Source: Gordoniibacillus chartarius
GTDB taxonomy: Bacteria > Bacillota > Bacilli > Paenibacillales > NBRC-103111
Length of the DNA: 64,000 bases
Direction of reading: 5' to 3'
Assembly: GCF_042432825.1 (NCBI RefSeq)
Contig: NZ_JBHLWN010000025.1
Coordinates: 62,001-126,000, forward strand
Shown: positions 9,331-17,822 of the stretch, piece after piece
Layout: each line of letters starts with the position of its first letter
How positions within the stretch are numbered: the first letter of the stretch is position 1
The notes under the pieces: generated by a model
Database searches by the model: none
What the model saw: only the letters and a program-made list of their open reading frames with translations
What the model was told of the DNA's origin: nothing
Position numbers and translations under genes: made by a program

Positions 9331-9343
9331 GAAAGCGTAATCA
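9330..9343 (+). promoter_or_regulatory. Candidate cre site (CcpA operator) on the transcription start
   Basis: TGAAAGCGTAATCA matches the catabolite-response consensus TGWAANCGNTNWCA at 13 of 14 positions. It begins at the last base of the -10 box and would cover the start point. CcpA bound here would block initiation when a preferred sugar is present. This is inferred from the motif and its position. Confidence 0.6.
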
Positions 9344-9364
9344 TTCGATTCAGCTAATGGGGGA

Positions 9365-11098
9365 ATGAAAGTGAAGACCAACTTTCGTGGTCATGTCGCA
9401 CTGACGGCTAGTGTGCTGCTGGCAGCAGGCTCCATCCTGGCCGGCTGTTCGGACGGGAAGGAGCCGGCGCGGAACGAAGGAACGGCGGGCGGCACAGCCC
9501 AGGATTTCGGCGGATATACGGCTCCGTTCTCCGGAGGCAAGTACGACCCGCCGGTGACGATGACCTCTGTAGGCTGCTCCACAAGCTCAACCGACTTGAA
9601 ATATAAGAACGGCGAAACGTTCGAGAACAATGTGGCGCTGCGCTGGTCCAAAGAAAAGCTGGGCATCGAAGTGAAATATATGTGGGTCGCCCCGCATGAA
9701 TCCGGCGCATGCGCCTCCAAGCTGCGTCTGTCGCTCTCGGCCAACGAGCCGATGCCGGACGTGCTGCACGTGTGGGCGAACGATACGCAGAGCAAAAACC
9801 TGCTGCAAAACTTGATCGATTCCGGCCAATTTATGGATATCGGCGAAGCGTTCGAAAAGCACGCATCGCCTCAGCTGAAGAAAATCATGCAGGAGCATCC
9901 GGACGCTTGGGCGCTCACGACCAAAAACGGCAAACGGTACGGCATTCCGATCATGCAGCTCGCTCACAACAACGACAATATTTTGTACATCCGGGAGGAT
10001 TGGCGGAAGAAGCTGAATGTGAAAGAGCCGAAGACGATCGACGACATCGAAGCGATGATGGACGCCTTCGTCAATCAGGACCCGGACGGCAACGGAAAGA
10101 AGGATACGCTCGGTCTCGCCGTCTCGCTCGAAACGTTCAACAACTGGATGGCCGATGCGAGCTGGATATTCGGAGCTTACGGCGCAACACCGGCCGTATG
10201 GGCGAAGTCGAAGGACGGCGGGCTGCAGTACGGCTCGGTTCAGCCGGAAATGAAAGCGGCGCTTGCCAAGCTGCGCGACTGGATCGCCAAAGGCTATATC
10301 GATAAGGAAGCGTCGCTGCACGATGTGACGAAAGCGACCGAGCTGATGACATCCGGGAAAGCGGGGATCATGCCGGCGCCGTTCTGGGGGATCAATTGGC
10401 CGATGGGCGACTTGCTGAAGAACGTGCCGGGCGCCGAGGTGAAAGCGTACGCGCTTCCGGCCGGTCCCGACGGCAAAACCGGACACTATTCGCTCGCCAA
10501 AGCGACCCACGCGTTCCTGATTAATAAGAACTACAAGCATCCGGACGCCGCCTTCCTTTACTTCAACAAGCTGCTCGACTTCGCGCTCGGCACGCCGGGC
10601 TCCGGCATGGAGAACGGTTTCGCGGAAGGCTACGACTATGCGATCGTCGACGGGAACGTAACGAAGGAAGCGGACAAAATTCCCGGCGGCCAATTCGACG
10701 TATACAAATTAACGTTAATTCCGGAAGCGCCGAACGATCCGAACCGCAACATCGATTCGTTCACGAGGCTGAGCAAGCTGAAGCCCGGCGAGAAGCCGAC
10801 AGGACCGGTCGATTCCGGCAACTACGACTGCTGCAAAAATGCAATCGACTATGCGATGCTTGCCTTTGCCTCGAAGGATACGGCTTACCGCGACCTGTTC
10901 ATCGGCGGCGCAACGGATACGATGCGCTCCAAGGGCGACATGCTGACGAAATTGGAAAACGAGACGTTAACGAAAATCATCCACGGCCGTTCGCCGGTCG
11001 AGGAGTTCGACAAGTTCGTGGAACGGTGGAAGCAATCCGGCGGCGAGCAAATATCGAAAGAAGTCAACGTCTGGTACCAATCCGTCAGCGGAAAATAA
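9365..11098 (+). CDS. Extracellular solute-binding lipoprotein (second sugar operon)
   Basis: About 577 residues. The signal peptide ends in a clear lipobox SILAGC. The mature protein resembles the large LplA-type binding proteins, again with a DPDGNGKKDTLG loop and a long alpha/beta body. It is related in architecture, but not close in sequence, to the lipoprotein at 3260-4918, so the two systems probably take up different ligands. ATG 9365 is used; GTG 9371 is a possible alternative because the G-rich ribosome binding site (9357-9363) is very close to the ATG. It is the first gene of an operon with two permeases and a beta-helix protein, under the promoter and cre site just upstream. Confidence 0.9.
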   Translation: MKVKTNFRGHVALTASVLLAAGSILAGCSDGKEPARNEGTAGGTAQDFGGYTAPFSGGKYDPPVTMTSVGCSTSSTDLKYKNGETFENNVALRWSKEKLGIEVKYMWVAPHESGACASKLRLSLSANEPMPDVLHVWANDTQSKNLLQNLIDSGQFMDIGEAFEKHASPQLKKIMQEHPDAWALTTKNGKRYGIPIMQLAHNNDNILYIREDWRKKLNVKEPKTIDDIEAMMDAFVNQDPDGNGKKDTLGLAVSLETFNNWMADASWIFGAYGATPAVWAKSKDGGLQYGSVQPEMKAALAKLRDWIAKGYIDKEASLHDVTKATELMTSGKAGIMPAPFWGINWPMGDLLKNVPGAEVKAYALPAGPDGKTGHYSLAKATHAFLINKNYKHPDAAFLYFNKLLDFALGTPGSGMENGFAEGYDYAIVDGNVTKEADKIPGGQFDVYKLTLIPEAPNDPNRNIDSFTRLSKLKPGEKPTGPVDSGNYDCCKNAIDYAMLAFASKDTAYRDLFIGGATDTMRSKGDMLTKLENETLTKIIHGRSPVEEFDKFVERWKQSGGEQISKEVNVWYQSVSGK

Positions 11099-11111
11099 GG
11101 AGGTAGCCGGA

Positions 11112-12038
11112 ATGCGCTCCGACTCTACATCCAGGCTGCGGCAAGCCTCGCACTTGAGGCGCTCTTGGCCTCTGCATCTCATGATGATTCCGGCTGTCCT
11201 GCTTACCGCGCTGTTCGCCTACTTGCCGATGGGCGGTCTCGTCATGGCGTTCCAAAGCTATAAACCTTGGCTTGGCTTCACCGGCTCGCCATGGGTCGGG
11301 CTCGATAATTTCAAGGGGCTATTCATGCAGGAAGACAGCGTCCAAGTGATCTGGAACACGGTGATCATCTCTGTGATGAAGCTGCTTGCGGGTATCGGCG
11401 TGCCGCTCGTCTTCTCGCTTCTGCTCAATGAAATCCGGCATCTGGCTTACAAGAAAGCCGTCCAAACGCTCGTGTATTTGCCGCACTTCTTGTCGTGGAT
11501 CATCCTCAGCGGCATATTAATCGACGTGCTATCCATCAAAGGGATTGTGAATCAGGCGCTCGGGTATGCGTTCGATATCCAGCCGATATTTTTCCTCGGT
11601 GATGGCGATTGGTTCCGGGTTTCCGTCGTCGTCACCGATGTGTGGAAGGAGTTCGGATTCGGCACGATCGTCTATTTGGCCTCGCTGGCCGGCGTCAATC
11701 CGGCGCTCTATGAAGCGGCCGAAATCGACGGGGCGAACCGGCTGCAGATGACGTTCCATGTGACGCTGCCGGCGATCGCGCCGATTACCGTCGTCCTCGC
11801 AACGCTTTCGCTCGGCAACATTTTGAACGCGGGGTTTGATCAAATTTACAATCTGTATACCCCGCTCGTCTACGACAAGGGTGACATCATCGACACCTAC
11901 GTGTACCGGGTCGGGCTGCTGTCCGGCGACTTCAGCTTCGCTACGGCTGTCGGCTTATTCAAGTCAATCGTCAGCTTCGCGCTCATCGCCGTATCGTACC
12001 GGCTGGCGTACCGTTTGGCGAACTATCGCATTTTCTAA
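11112..12038 (+). CDS. ABC transporter permease, LplB type (second sugar operon)
   Basis: About 308 residues with six membrane segments. The start of the conserved region (MMIPAVLLTALFAYLPMGGL) and the EAA loop (LYEAAEIDGANRLQ) are those of the LplB group. AAGGAGG stands at 11097-11103 before ATG 11112. It lies 13 bases after the lipoprotein gene and pairs with the next permease. Confidence 0.9.
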   Translation: MRSDSTSRLRQASHLRRSWPLHLMMIPAVLLTALFAYLPMGGLVMAFQSYKPWLGFTGSPWVGLDNFKGLFMQEDSVQVIWNTVIISVMKLLAGIGVPLVFSLLLNEIRHLAYKKAVQTLVYLPHFLSWIILSGILIDVLSIKGIVNQALGYAFDIQPIFFLGDGDWFRVSVVVTDVWKEFGFGTIVYLASLAGVNPALYEAAEIDGANRLQMTFHVTLPAIAPITVVLATLSLGNILNAGFDQIYNLYTPLVYDKGDIIDTYVYRVGLLSGDFSFATAVGLFKSIVSFALIAVSYRLAYRLANYRIF

Positions 12039-12061
12039 AGAGCTTGAGGGAGTGGTTCCGC

Positions 12062-12937
12062 TTGTATCACAAGTCGGTTGGCTATCGTTGGTTTTACGCG
12101 TGCAATATCGCTTTAACGGGGCTATGCGCGCTGCTCTGCGTGCTGCCGCTCCTTCATATATTGGCGGTTTCGTTCAGCGGCAAAGCGGCGGCGGGGGCGA
12201 ATCTCGTCACCTTCTGGCCGGTCGACTTCAATGTCGAGGCTTATGCGAAGACGCTGGGCAACGATAACTTCGTGCAGGCGCTGTTCATTTCCGTGAAACG
12301 GTCGATCATCGGTACCGCGCTGGGTATGGCGGTAACGATTTTGACGGCATATCCTCTGTCCAAAGAGGAAGCGGTATTTAAAGGGAGGTCGATCTACACC
12401 TGGTACTTGATCGTTACGATGCTCTTTAGCGGAGGACTTGTTCCAACCTACGTCGTCATGTCGAGGCTGGGGCTGATCAATTCGTTCTGGGCGCTGATCT
12501 TGCCGGGGCTGGTGGCTGTATTCCATATCGTACTTCTGCTCAACTTTTTCCGGGGGGTGCCGAAGGAGCTGGAGGAAGCGGCCTATATGGACGGGGCATC
12601 GCATTTGCGCACGCTGACGGATGTGTTTCTCCCGGTTTCTCTGCCTGCGCTGGCCACACTCGTACTGTTTCAACTGGTGACCCACTGGAATGCGTGGTTC
12701 GACGGCATGATCTACTTGACGAAGCCGACGCAGTGGCCGCTTTCCACACTGCTGCAATCGATCATCGTACAGGTCGATTTTACCAAGCTCTCGAATCCGC
12801 AGGAATTCGCCAACATATCCGACCGCACGGTGAAAGCGTCGCAAATTTTTATCGGCTCGCTGCCCATTCTTCTCGTGTATCCGTTCCTGCAAAAGTATTT
12901 CGTCAAAGGTCTCGTGCTCGGCGCTGTGAAAGAGTAA
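12062..12937 (+). CDS. ABC transporter permease, YtcP type (second sugar operon)
   Basis: About 291 residues with six membrane segments, the EAA loop ELEEAAYMDGASHLRTL and the family end YPFLQKYFVKGLVLGAVKE. The start is probably TTG 12062, because GAGGGAG (12046-12052) lies about 9 bases before it. An earlier in-frame TTG at 12044 has no good ribosome binding site. It completes the two-permease channel of the second importer. Confidence 0.87.
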   Translation: MYHKSVGYRWFYACNIALTGLCALLCVLPLLHILAVSFSGKAAAGANLVTFWPVDFNVEAYAKTLGNDNFVQALFISVKRSIIGTALGMAVTILTAYPLSKEEAVFKGRSIYTWYLIVTMLFSGGLVPTYVVMSRLGLINSFWALILPGLVAVFHIVLLLNFFRGVPKELEEAAYMDGASHLRTLTDVFLPVSLPALATLVLFQLVTHWNAWFDGMIYLTKPTQWPLSTLLQSIIVQVDFTKLSNPQEFANISDRTVKASQIFIGSLPILLVYPFLQKYFVKGLVLGAVKE

Positions 12938-12969
12938 CCATCAATCTTACGAATAAAGGAGAGAGTTGG

Positions 12970-14685
12970 ATGAAGTTGAAAATGCTGCTCGCCATGCTGG
13001 CGATGCTGTCGACCGTTGCCGTGCCTGCCGGAATAGCTTCCGCCGCAGACGAAAACAAAGGTATTGAGGATAGGCACCCGGACGGTAAAGAAAAGAAAAA
13101 GGTTCACATTTCCGCTGATGCCGCCGCGTCCATTCGCGTCTTTGATGTGACTAGCTCGGTCTATGGCGCGAACGGAAGCGATACGGCCGACGATACCGCT
13201 GCGATTCAGAAGGCGCTCGATGCGGCCGGCACGACGGGCGGCGGGATCGTATATTTTCCGAAGGGAACGTACGTGACGAGCAAAGATCTGAAAGTATATT
13301 CGAACACAAAGCTGCTCGGCAGCCAGGCGAAGATCAGCAAAGCCGACGTTGGGGACAGCTATGCCGTATTCGCGATTCAGCCCGGTCAGAGCAAGATCGT
13401 GTTCGAGGAGCTGTGGATTGAGAACAATAAGTCGAGCGGAAGCATCGGCATCGACTTCGGCATGAATTCCAGCGATATCGATGTTCAAGACAACCGGTTT
13501 ACGGGCCGGTATGCCCAATCCGTTAACATTAATGCAACAGGCGTCAAGCATATCGAGGTGACGGGAAACCATTTCGAAGAAGTGAATTACGCTGTGCTGA
13601 CGAACCATCAAGCGACCGATGTCCGCGATGTGCGGATCGTCAATAATGAATTCATCAATATTTATAGCGATGCGATTGAGCTGAATCATCCGGGTTCGAC
13701 CTATACGGCGGGAGCGAACATCATTATCGCCGACAATTACTTGTCCGTTCCTGCGGCATACGGCTCCGGTACGGCAGGCGGTTTCGGGATCGGTGTCGCC
13801 GGCGCTACGCACGTATCGATTACCGGCAACATCATCGAGAATGCACGATACGAAGCGATCCATATCGAGGACGAAGCGAAGCATATCTCGATCGTCGGCA
13901 ATATTATTAACGGGGTGGAGAACGATCCGGATTTGGTGCTGAACTCCGGTATTTATGTGATCGACGGCGACTACATTACGGTATCGGGGAACAGCATCCG
14001 GGGGGCGAACGATTACGGCATCCATCTGGAATATGCGCAAGGGACGCAGGCGACGAATACGACGATCACAGGGAATACCGTTACCGCCAGCGGCGGAGGG
14101 ATTAAGGTGAGCGGCGACGGGAAGGCAGATATTATCGTCAGCGATAATATCGCAACAGCCAACCAGGGACACGGACTGCACGTCGTCGGTTCGCCGCACA
14201 GCCTGAAGGTGACCGACAACATCAGCCGCGACAATACGGGGTATGGCTTGTTCGTCGACGGCCAGAGCAAGGGCTGGTACATTTCCGGCAATTCGCTGTT
14301 CGACAACGGCTCGGGCGACATCGGACTGAATGCGACGGTCACTTTGCCGATTCCGCTGCGCGATCAATCGCGACTGCTCAGCGGCACGGTCGCATCGAGC
14401 TATACGCCGTGGCTGGACGCATTCTCTCTCGGCAAAGGCGCGGAAGGCTTGCTGTACGTCACGGCTACCCGCGACAACGCCAGATCCGTATCGATCTACA
14501 AGGTAAGCTGGAACGGCACGGCACTGACGATCTCGCAAGTAGCTAACGAAACGTTCGGAACGCTCGGACTCGACACGCCGAAGATGAACGGCTCCAAGAT
14601 CCAAGTGCATGCGTACAGCCCGTCGCCTAACGGCAGTACCGTGCAATTCGACGTCCAATTTGAAGGATTGATTATGCACAAGTAA
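12970..14685 (+). CDS. Secreted right-handed beta-helix protein (pectate-lyase-3 type fold)
   Basis: About 571 residues. A Sec signal peptide (MKLKMLLAMLAML to IASAADE) directs export. The mature protein opens with the typical motif of the pectate-lyase-3/GH28-like beta-helix family: FDVTSSVYGANGSDTADDTA, then AIQKALDAAG and IVYFPKGTY. Many parallel beta-helix rungs follow (ITGNIIENARYEAIHIED, ITVSGNSIRGANDYGI and similar), and a beta-rich C-terminal piece of about 110 residues ends the protein. Relatives cleave or bind polysaccharides such as pectin, but no catalytic residues can be assigned here. ATG 12970, with AAGGAGAG before it, starts the signal peptide, and the longer open frame upstream is discarded. 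As the last gene of the operon it probably degrades the polymer that the transporter imports. Confidence 0.85.
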   Translation: MKLKMLLAMLAMLSTVAVPAGIASAADENKGIEDRHPDGKEKKKVHISADAAASIRVFDVTSSVYGANGSDTADDTAAIQKALDAAGTTGGGIVYFPKGTYVTSKDLKVYSNTKLLGSQAKISKADVGDSYAVFAIQPGQSKIVFEELWIENNKSSGSIGIDFGMNSSDIDVQDNRFTGRYAQSVNINATGVKHIEVTGNHFEEVNYAVLTNHQATDVRDVRIVNNEFINIYSDAIELNHPGSTYTAGANIIIADNYLSVPAAYGSGTAGGFGIGVAGATHVSITGNIIENARYEAIHIEDEAKHISIVGNIINGVENDPDLVLNSGIYVIDGDYITVSGNSIRGANDYGIHLEYAQGTQATNTTITGNTVTASGGGIKVSGDGKADIIVSDNIATANQGHGLHVVGSPHSLKVTDNISRDNTGYGLFVDGQSKGWYISGNSLFDNGSGDIGLNATVTLPIPLRDQSRLLSGTVASSYTPWLDAFSLGKGAEGLLYVTATRDNARSVSIYKVSWNGTALTISQVANETFGTLGLDTPKMNGSKIQVHAYSPSPNGSTVQFDVQFEGLIMHK

Positions 14686-14692
14686 TTGGGTG

Positions 14693-14732
14693 AGCCCGTG
14701 TTTCATCGGCATAGCGCCGGTGGGTGCGGGCT
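14693..14732 (+). terminator. Probable terminator hairpin after the beta-helix gene
   Basis: An outer stem AGCCCG/CGGGCT encloses an inner stem CATCGGC/GCCGGTG. It begins 7 bases after the stop codon. The T-rich tail is weak (TGCTTGCTGTT), so termination is likely but not certain. Confidence 0.5.
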
Positions 14733-14998
14733 TGCTTGCTGTTCCGGTAGTCCATAAGGAAAAGATCGAACCGTAGAGAACGATTGATTGGGTAATCTCC
14801 GGTTGAAGGCAGTAAATCATTTTTGTACGGCTGTGGCGGTAGCTGTTGAGCACCTGTTTATGCCGGATTCGCGGTATTTTATGCTCACGAGGGACATTTG
14901 AGGGGGTGCGGCAGCTAGTTTTCGATCGTTTGTTAACTCGGCTTGGCTGCTTCGGGAGAACGGTAGTTGGGGATTGGGGGGGAGGATCTGATAGCTTG
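14733..14998. other. Intergenic stretch without a recognisable gene
   Basis: No ORF here has both a ribosome binding site and plausible protein sequence. Short open frames exist but look random. Confidence 0.6.
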
Positions 14999-15185
14999 CT
15001 GGAAATGTTACGCTTACATCGGGAGAATCGCCGAGATTGTGAAAAATAACTGGAATGGCTCCGCTTACATTTGTATATTTCCCGGTACAATGGCGTTTTT
15101 GCAGAAACTAGATGGAGCTTTTCCCGCTAAATTATTTTTATTGAAGAATGTAGCTGAATTAGCGGGAGGAATTCCGTTTAGCCGT
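14999..15185. repeat. Repeat-like noncoding segment with internal direct and inverted repeats
   Basis: The piece CTGGAAATGTTACGCTTACA near 14999 recurs imperfectly as CTGGAATGGCTCCGCTTACA near 15050. Further on, CCCGCTAA and TTAGCGGG flank about 30 bases as an inverted repeat (near 15125-15167). From memory, the short peptide encoded across it (AFLQKLDGAFPAKLF) resembles translations found repeatedly in Paenibacillus intergenic DNA, which suggests a dispersed repeat family. This was not checked by search. Confidence 0.4.
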
Positions 15186-15456
15186 TGATCTTCGGTTCGT
15201 TGAAAACAATTCCAGCCAGAGCGGACCGGTTTACCCCCATTCGGGAGATAGGCTAGCGAATCGATGTCCTGCACAATCCGTTTCCCAAGAGGCGCAAGCC
15301 GAGAGCACAGACATCGAGCTATCCGATCTGCAACAAGAGCTTTCCGAAACCTCGATGCAAGAGGTCAATGGAGGAGCAGCCATCGTGCGGGGAAATCGTA
15401 CGTACCAGACCGCCGATTACTCCAAATCCAGAGCCGTCTCAGGTCGTTTTGGTTAA
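15163..15456 (+). pseudogene. Remnant: 3' part of an unidentified protein gene
   Basis: One frame stays open from just after the stop at 15160 to TAA 15454-15456, and its last 70 codons read like real protein: STDIELSDLQQELSETSMQE, then VNGGAAIVRGNRTYQTADYS, then a short basic end. No start codon with a ribosome binding site precedes this part. The only in-frame ATG lies deep inside, near 15352. It looks like the C-terminal end of a gene whose front part has been lost, possibly replaced by the repeat segment next to it. I do not recognise the family. Confidence 0.4.
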
Positions 15457-15719
15457 GCAGACACCTTCATGACGGTACGATAACAATTTTGACCGTTATG
15501 CTTGAAATGACAACAGGGTTTATGTAAGCCACCATGTGAGCGCAATGGCTCAATAAGGCGGCTTAGCTCTGATCGTAGCCCCTGACCTTACTCCTCTTTC
15601 GCGGAAAAGTTCAGGAACCTCTCAGTATATTCAGTGATGTTGACTTTCTGTATTTACGCTAGACTATCTATTGCATAGCAAAGGCCACCGATGTTGACCC
15701 CCGGCGGCCTAATTAGTAT

Positions 15720-16073
15720 TCAGCTCTTGTATTGGATCAGACCGAAACGTATACCCTGTGGATCATACAAATAGGCAAGGAAAAAATCACCGAAGTCCAT
15801 TTTATCCGTATCTTGCTTTGCACCGTTTTCTACGGCTTTTGAAATGATTTCATCAATGGACTTCACTTGAATGGTGATTTGTACTCGTTGTGCAACATCC
15901 TTCGGGGCTCGTGAAATACCACCGTCAATGCCAGGTAAATCACTCGATCCAGTCGTTACAGGCCAGTAATCCCAATTGGGTTTCCCTATGTTCCAATCAA
16001 ACACTTTGGCATAAAACTGTTCTGCCCCTTCCGGATCTTGCGAACCCAGATCAAACAAAATGACACGGTTCAT
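15720..16073 (-). CDS. VOC-fold (glyoxalase/bleomycin-resistance superfamily) protein
   Basis: About 117 residues, a single two-module VOC domain. It starts MNRVILFDLGSQDPEGAEQF, with the usual YAKVFDWN segment, and ends YLYDPQGIRFGLIQY. VOC proteins of this size form dimers that bind metals or small ligands. The subgroup with a VFDW motif includes predicted enzymes of unknown substrate. ATG 16073 is supported by AAAGGAG spaced 7 bases upstream. The gene lies in a locally AT-richer region with the other minus-strand genes up to 17389. Confidence 0.85.
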   Translation of the reverse strand: MNRVILFDLGSQDPEGAEQFYAKVFDWNIGKPNWDYWPVTTGSSDLPGIDGGISRAPKDVAQRVQITIQVKSIDEIISKAVENGAKQDTDKMDFGDFFLAYLYDPQGIRFGLIQYKS

Positions 16074-16190
16074 ATTTTCACTCCTTTATCAAGTTCCTAC
16101 TAAAAATAGTACATAGGTTCCAGCAATAGGGGGTCAAATGTTGGCTTTCCAGTTAACGAACTTTCGATTTGAACCGAGAGAGAATGCAGG

Positions 16191-16313
16191 TTATCCCCAT
16201 TGATAAAATTCTAAAATAAAAACTTTGGCACCAACATCAAAATAAACCTGATCCCATGCAAATTCATCTTCGCCATGAGGAGGATTCGTTATTAGCTTCA
16301 ACTTGTTATTCAT
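16191..16313 (-). CDS. Small hypothetical ORF or gene remnant (40 aa)
   Basis: This frame encodes MNNKLKLITNPPHGEDEFAW followed by a 20-residue hydrophobic and aromatic end. It lies downstream of the 213-residue gene on the same strand. GGAG is present, but about 14 bases from the ATG, so initiation is doubtful. The composition looks like protein, and it may be the N-terminal piece of a longer gene that has been cut. No family is recognised. Confidence 0.3.
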   Translation of the reverse strand: MNNKLKLITNPPHGEDEFAWDQVYFDVGAKVFILEFYQWG

Positions 16314-16361
16314 TTTATAGCTTCATCTCCAGGGCAACAATAAAAGGTGCGGACTTAAATG

Positions 16362-17003
16362 CTACACATATTCAACGTTATCCCTATCTTCGGTTCTTTC
16401 AAAACGAATCCAACTCATTTCATTAAGATTCAGTACATTCTTGAAGCGGTCAATAGCATCAAATTCCCTATTTAAGTATGTATCTGCGGATAATAATTGG
16501 TGTAACTCGTCGATACTTTCTTCATTAATACCAAATAATTGGAAATCATCGGCGCATACGGTTTCAAAATGTTTTCTTACCTCACGTTCGAACACAACTG
16601 GGTCCCTTAACTCAGCTTGAATTTGCTCGTAGGCGTCCTGACCCTCTTTGCTGTTAAAAAGAAATCCCGCTATTTCTCCTTTATCCGGAAATCTATCTCT
16701 AGCAATATCGAATAATAGTTCAGACTCAAGGTCGTATGAGAAATGACATGAGGACATCAAATCACCTTGATGTAATATCTCAAAGCCCCAAAAATGATCT
16801 TCTAAATTATAAAAGTATAAAATAGGACAATGTTCCGAAAGCTTCTTCACAAAGTCAGACGATCGTTGTTCACCGTCTTCTTCGGTAAAAAATGCAAGCC
16901 ACTCATCATTCAACTGAATATAGGGAGTCCCGGCGGAAAGATATTTTAGCAATAGTGTTTTATTTTCAAAACGAATTAAGTTTCCATAAGTAAATTCGCT
17001 CAT
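16362..17003 (-). CDS. Conserved-looking hypothetical protein (213 aa)
   Basis: A 213-residue soluble acidic protein with many aromatic residues and no membrane segment or signal peptide. It starts MSEFTYGNLIRFENKTLLLK and shows WLAFFTEEDGEQ and FYNLEDHFWGFEIL. The start is well supported by AAGGAGGATCAC directly before ATG 17003. I do not recognise the family. The general look recalls SMI1/KNR4-like or small immunity proteins of Bacillales, but that is a guess. It sits between two VOC genes on the same strand and seems to be transcribed with the one at 17033-17389 upstream of it. Confidence 0.7.
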   Translation of the reverse strand: MSEFTYGNLIRFENKTLLLKYLSAGTPYIQLNDEWLAFFTEEDGEQRSSDFVKKLSEHCPILYFYNLEDHFWGFEILHQGDLMSSCHFSYDLESELLFDIARDRFPDKGEIAGFLFNSKEGQDAYEQIQAELRDPVVFEREVRKHFETVCADDFQLFGINEESIDELHQLLSADTYLNREFDAIDRFKNVLNLNEMSWIRFERTEDRDNVEYV

Positions 17004-17032
17004 GTGATCCTCCTTAATTTAAGTTAATATTT

Positions 17033-17389
17033 TTACTTATGTCTATGCGCAAGGATGTTGATCAGCTTGCCGAACGGGTCGCGGACATAGAAACGCCGTA
17101 CTCCCCAAGGCTCATCTGCAGGTCCGTACTCTATCGTAAATCCAGCACTTTTCATGCGTTCAAGCGCAGCATCGACATCGTCAACTTCAATCGACAGTTC
17201 AGGCGTAGGGGTGTTGGAGCCGCCTTGAGAAGCGAAGCTGATTTGAACTTGCTCCACCTCGGGTGAGCCGTATGTCCTGATCCAATCATGATCCATCAGT
17301 ATATCGAGTTCGAGCACGTCCTGGTAAATGCTTTTAGCTGCTGTAATATCCTGAGTATCAATGTTTGCGACAATTCGTTTTACCTTCAT
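17033..17389 (-). CDS. VOC-fold (glyoxalase-like) protein
   Basis: About 118 residues with one VOC domain. It starts MKVKRIVANIDTQDITAAKS, with DVDAALERMKSAGFTIEYG in the middle and RRFYVRDPFGKLINILAH at the end, the last being the classic metal-site strand of this superfamily. ATG 17389 has GAGG 7 bases upstream. It is distinct from the VOC protein at 15720-16073. The substrate is unknown. Confidence 0.87.
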   Translation of the reverse strand: MKVKRIVANIDTQDITAAKSIYQDVLELDILMDHDWIRTYGSPEVEQVQISFASQGGSNTPTPELSIEVDDVDAALERMKSAGFTIEYGPADEPWGVRRFYVRDPFGKLINILAHRHK

Positions 17390-17495
17390 GGTTCAGCCTC
17401 GATTCTATGAATAGACTACTTACAAATAAATTAACTGACATATTTCACAATAAACCATTGCGATATGTCATTCAACTAGGCCAGACAAATCCCCC

Positions 17496-17524
17496 TTTAC
17501 AAATTGGAAAGAATTTTGTATAGT
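17496..17524 (+). promoter_or_regulatory. SigA-type promoter of tRNA-Gly
   Basis: TTTACA (17496-17501) and TATAGT (17519-17524) are separated by exactly 17 bases, and the tRNA starts 22 bases after the -10 box. Confidence 0.8.
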
Positions 17525-17545
17525 ATGAAACACATAAGTTTGATT

Positions 17546-17620
17546 GCGGAAGTGGCTCAGCGGTAGAGCATCGCCTTGCCAAGGCGAGGGTCGCGGGTTC
17601 GATTCCCGTCTTCCGCTCCA
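17546..17620 (+). tRNA. tRNA-Gly (anticodon GCC)
   Basis: A full cloverleaf can be folded. The acceptor stem is GCGGAAG with CTTCCGC, the D arm contains GGCTCAGCGGTAGAGC, the anticodon arm TCGCCTTGCCAAGGCGA exposes GCC, and the T arm GCGGGTTCGATTCCCGT carries the invariant TTCGA. CCA is encoded at 17618-17620. A promoter and a terminator flank it, so it is a single-gene transcription unit. Confidence 0.97.
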
Positions 17621-17633
17621 ACTGCATGAACCG

Positions 17634-17668
17634 AAGCCAGAGGCGCGCCTCTTGGCTTTATTTGTTTT
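17634..17668 (+). terminator. Rho-independent terminator after tRNA-Gly
   Basis: The stem is built from AAGCCAGAGGCG and CGCCTCTTGGCTT and is followed by TATTTGTTTT, 13 bases after the tRNA. Confidence 0.85.
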
Positions 17669-17822
17669 ATATGGCCCATTCCTAGTATGATGTTCGATAT
17701 CTAATATGCTGATTGAGACCATGTACCGATAACATGCTGCAAGTCATACACACCCATTACAATGAAGAAATCGGACCGGACCAGGCACGGCTTAGGCCGA
17801 TTCATACGGAGGTATACACCGA

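Noticed and set aside
12712..15090. Minus-strand open frame of 792 residues
   Set aside because: It lies opposite the beta-helix gene, whose plus frame has a signal peptide, family motifs and a ribosome binding site. The minus translation has no recognisable pattern.
15523..15565. Inverted repeat TAAGCC/GGCTTA as a terminator
   Set aside because: The stem is interrupted, there is no T-run, and no gene clearly ends just before it.
14686..17400. Prophage or insertion-sequence remnant
   Set aside because: No transposase, integrase or phage protein and no terminal inverted repeats with target duplications could be seen.
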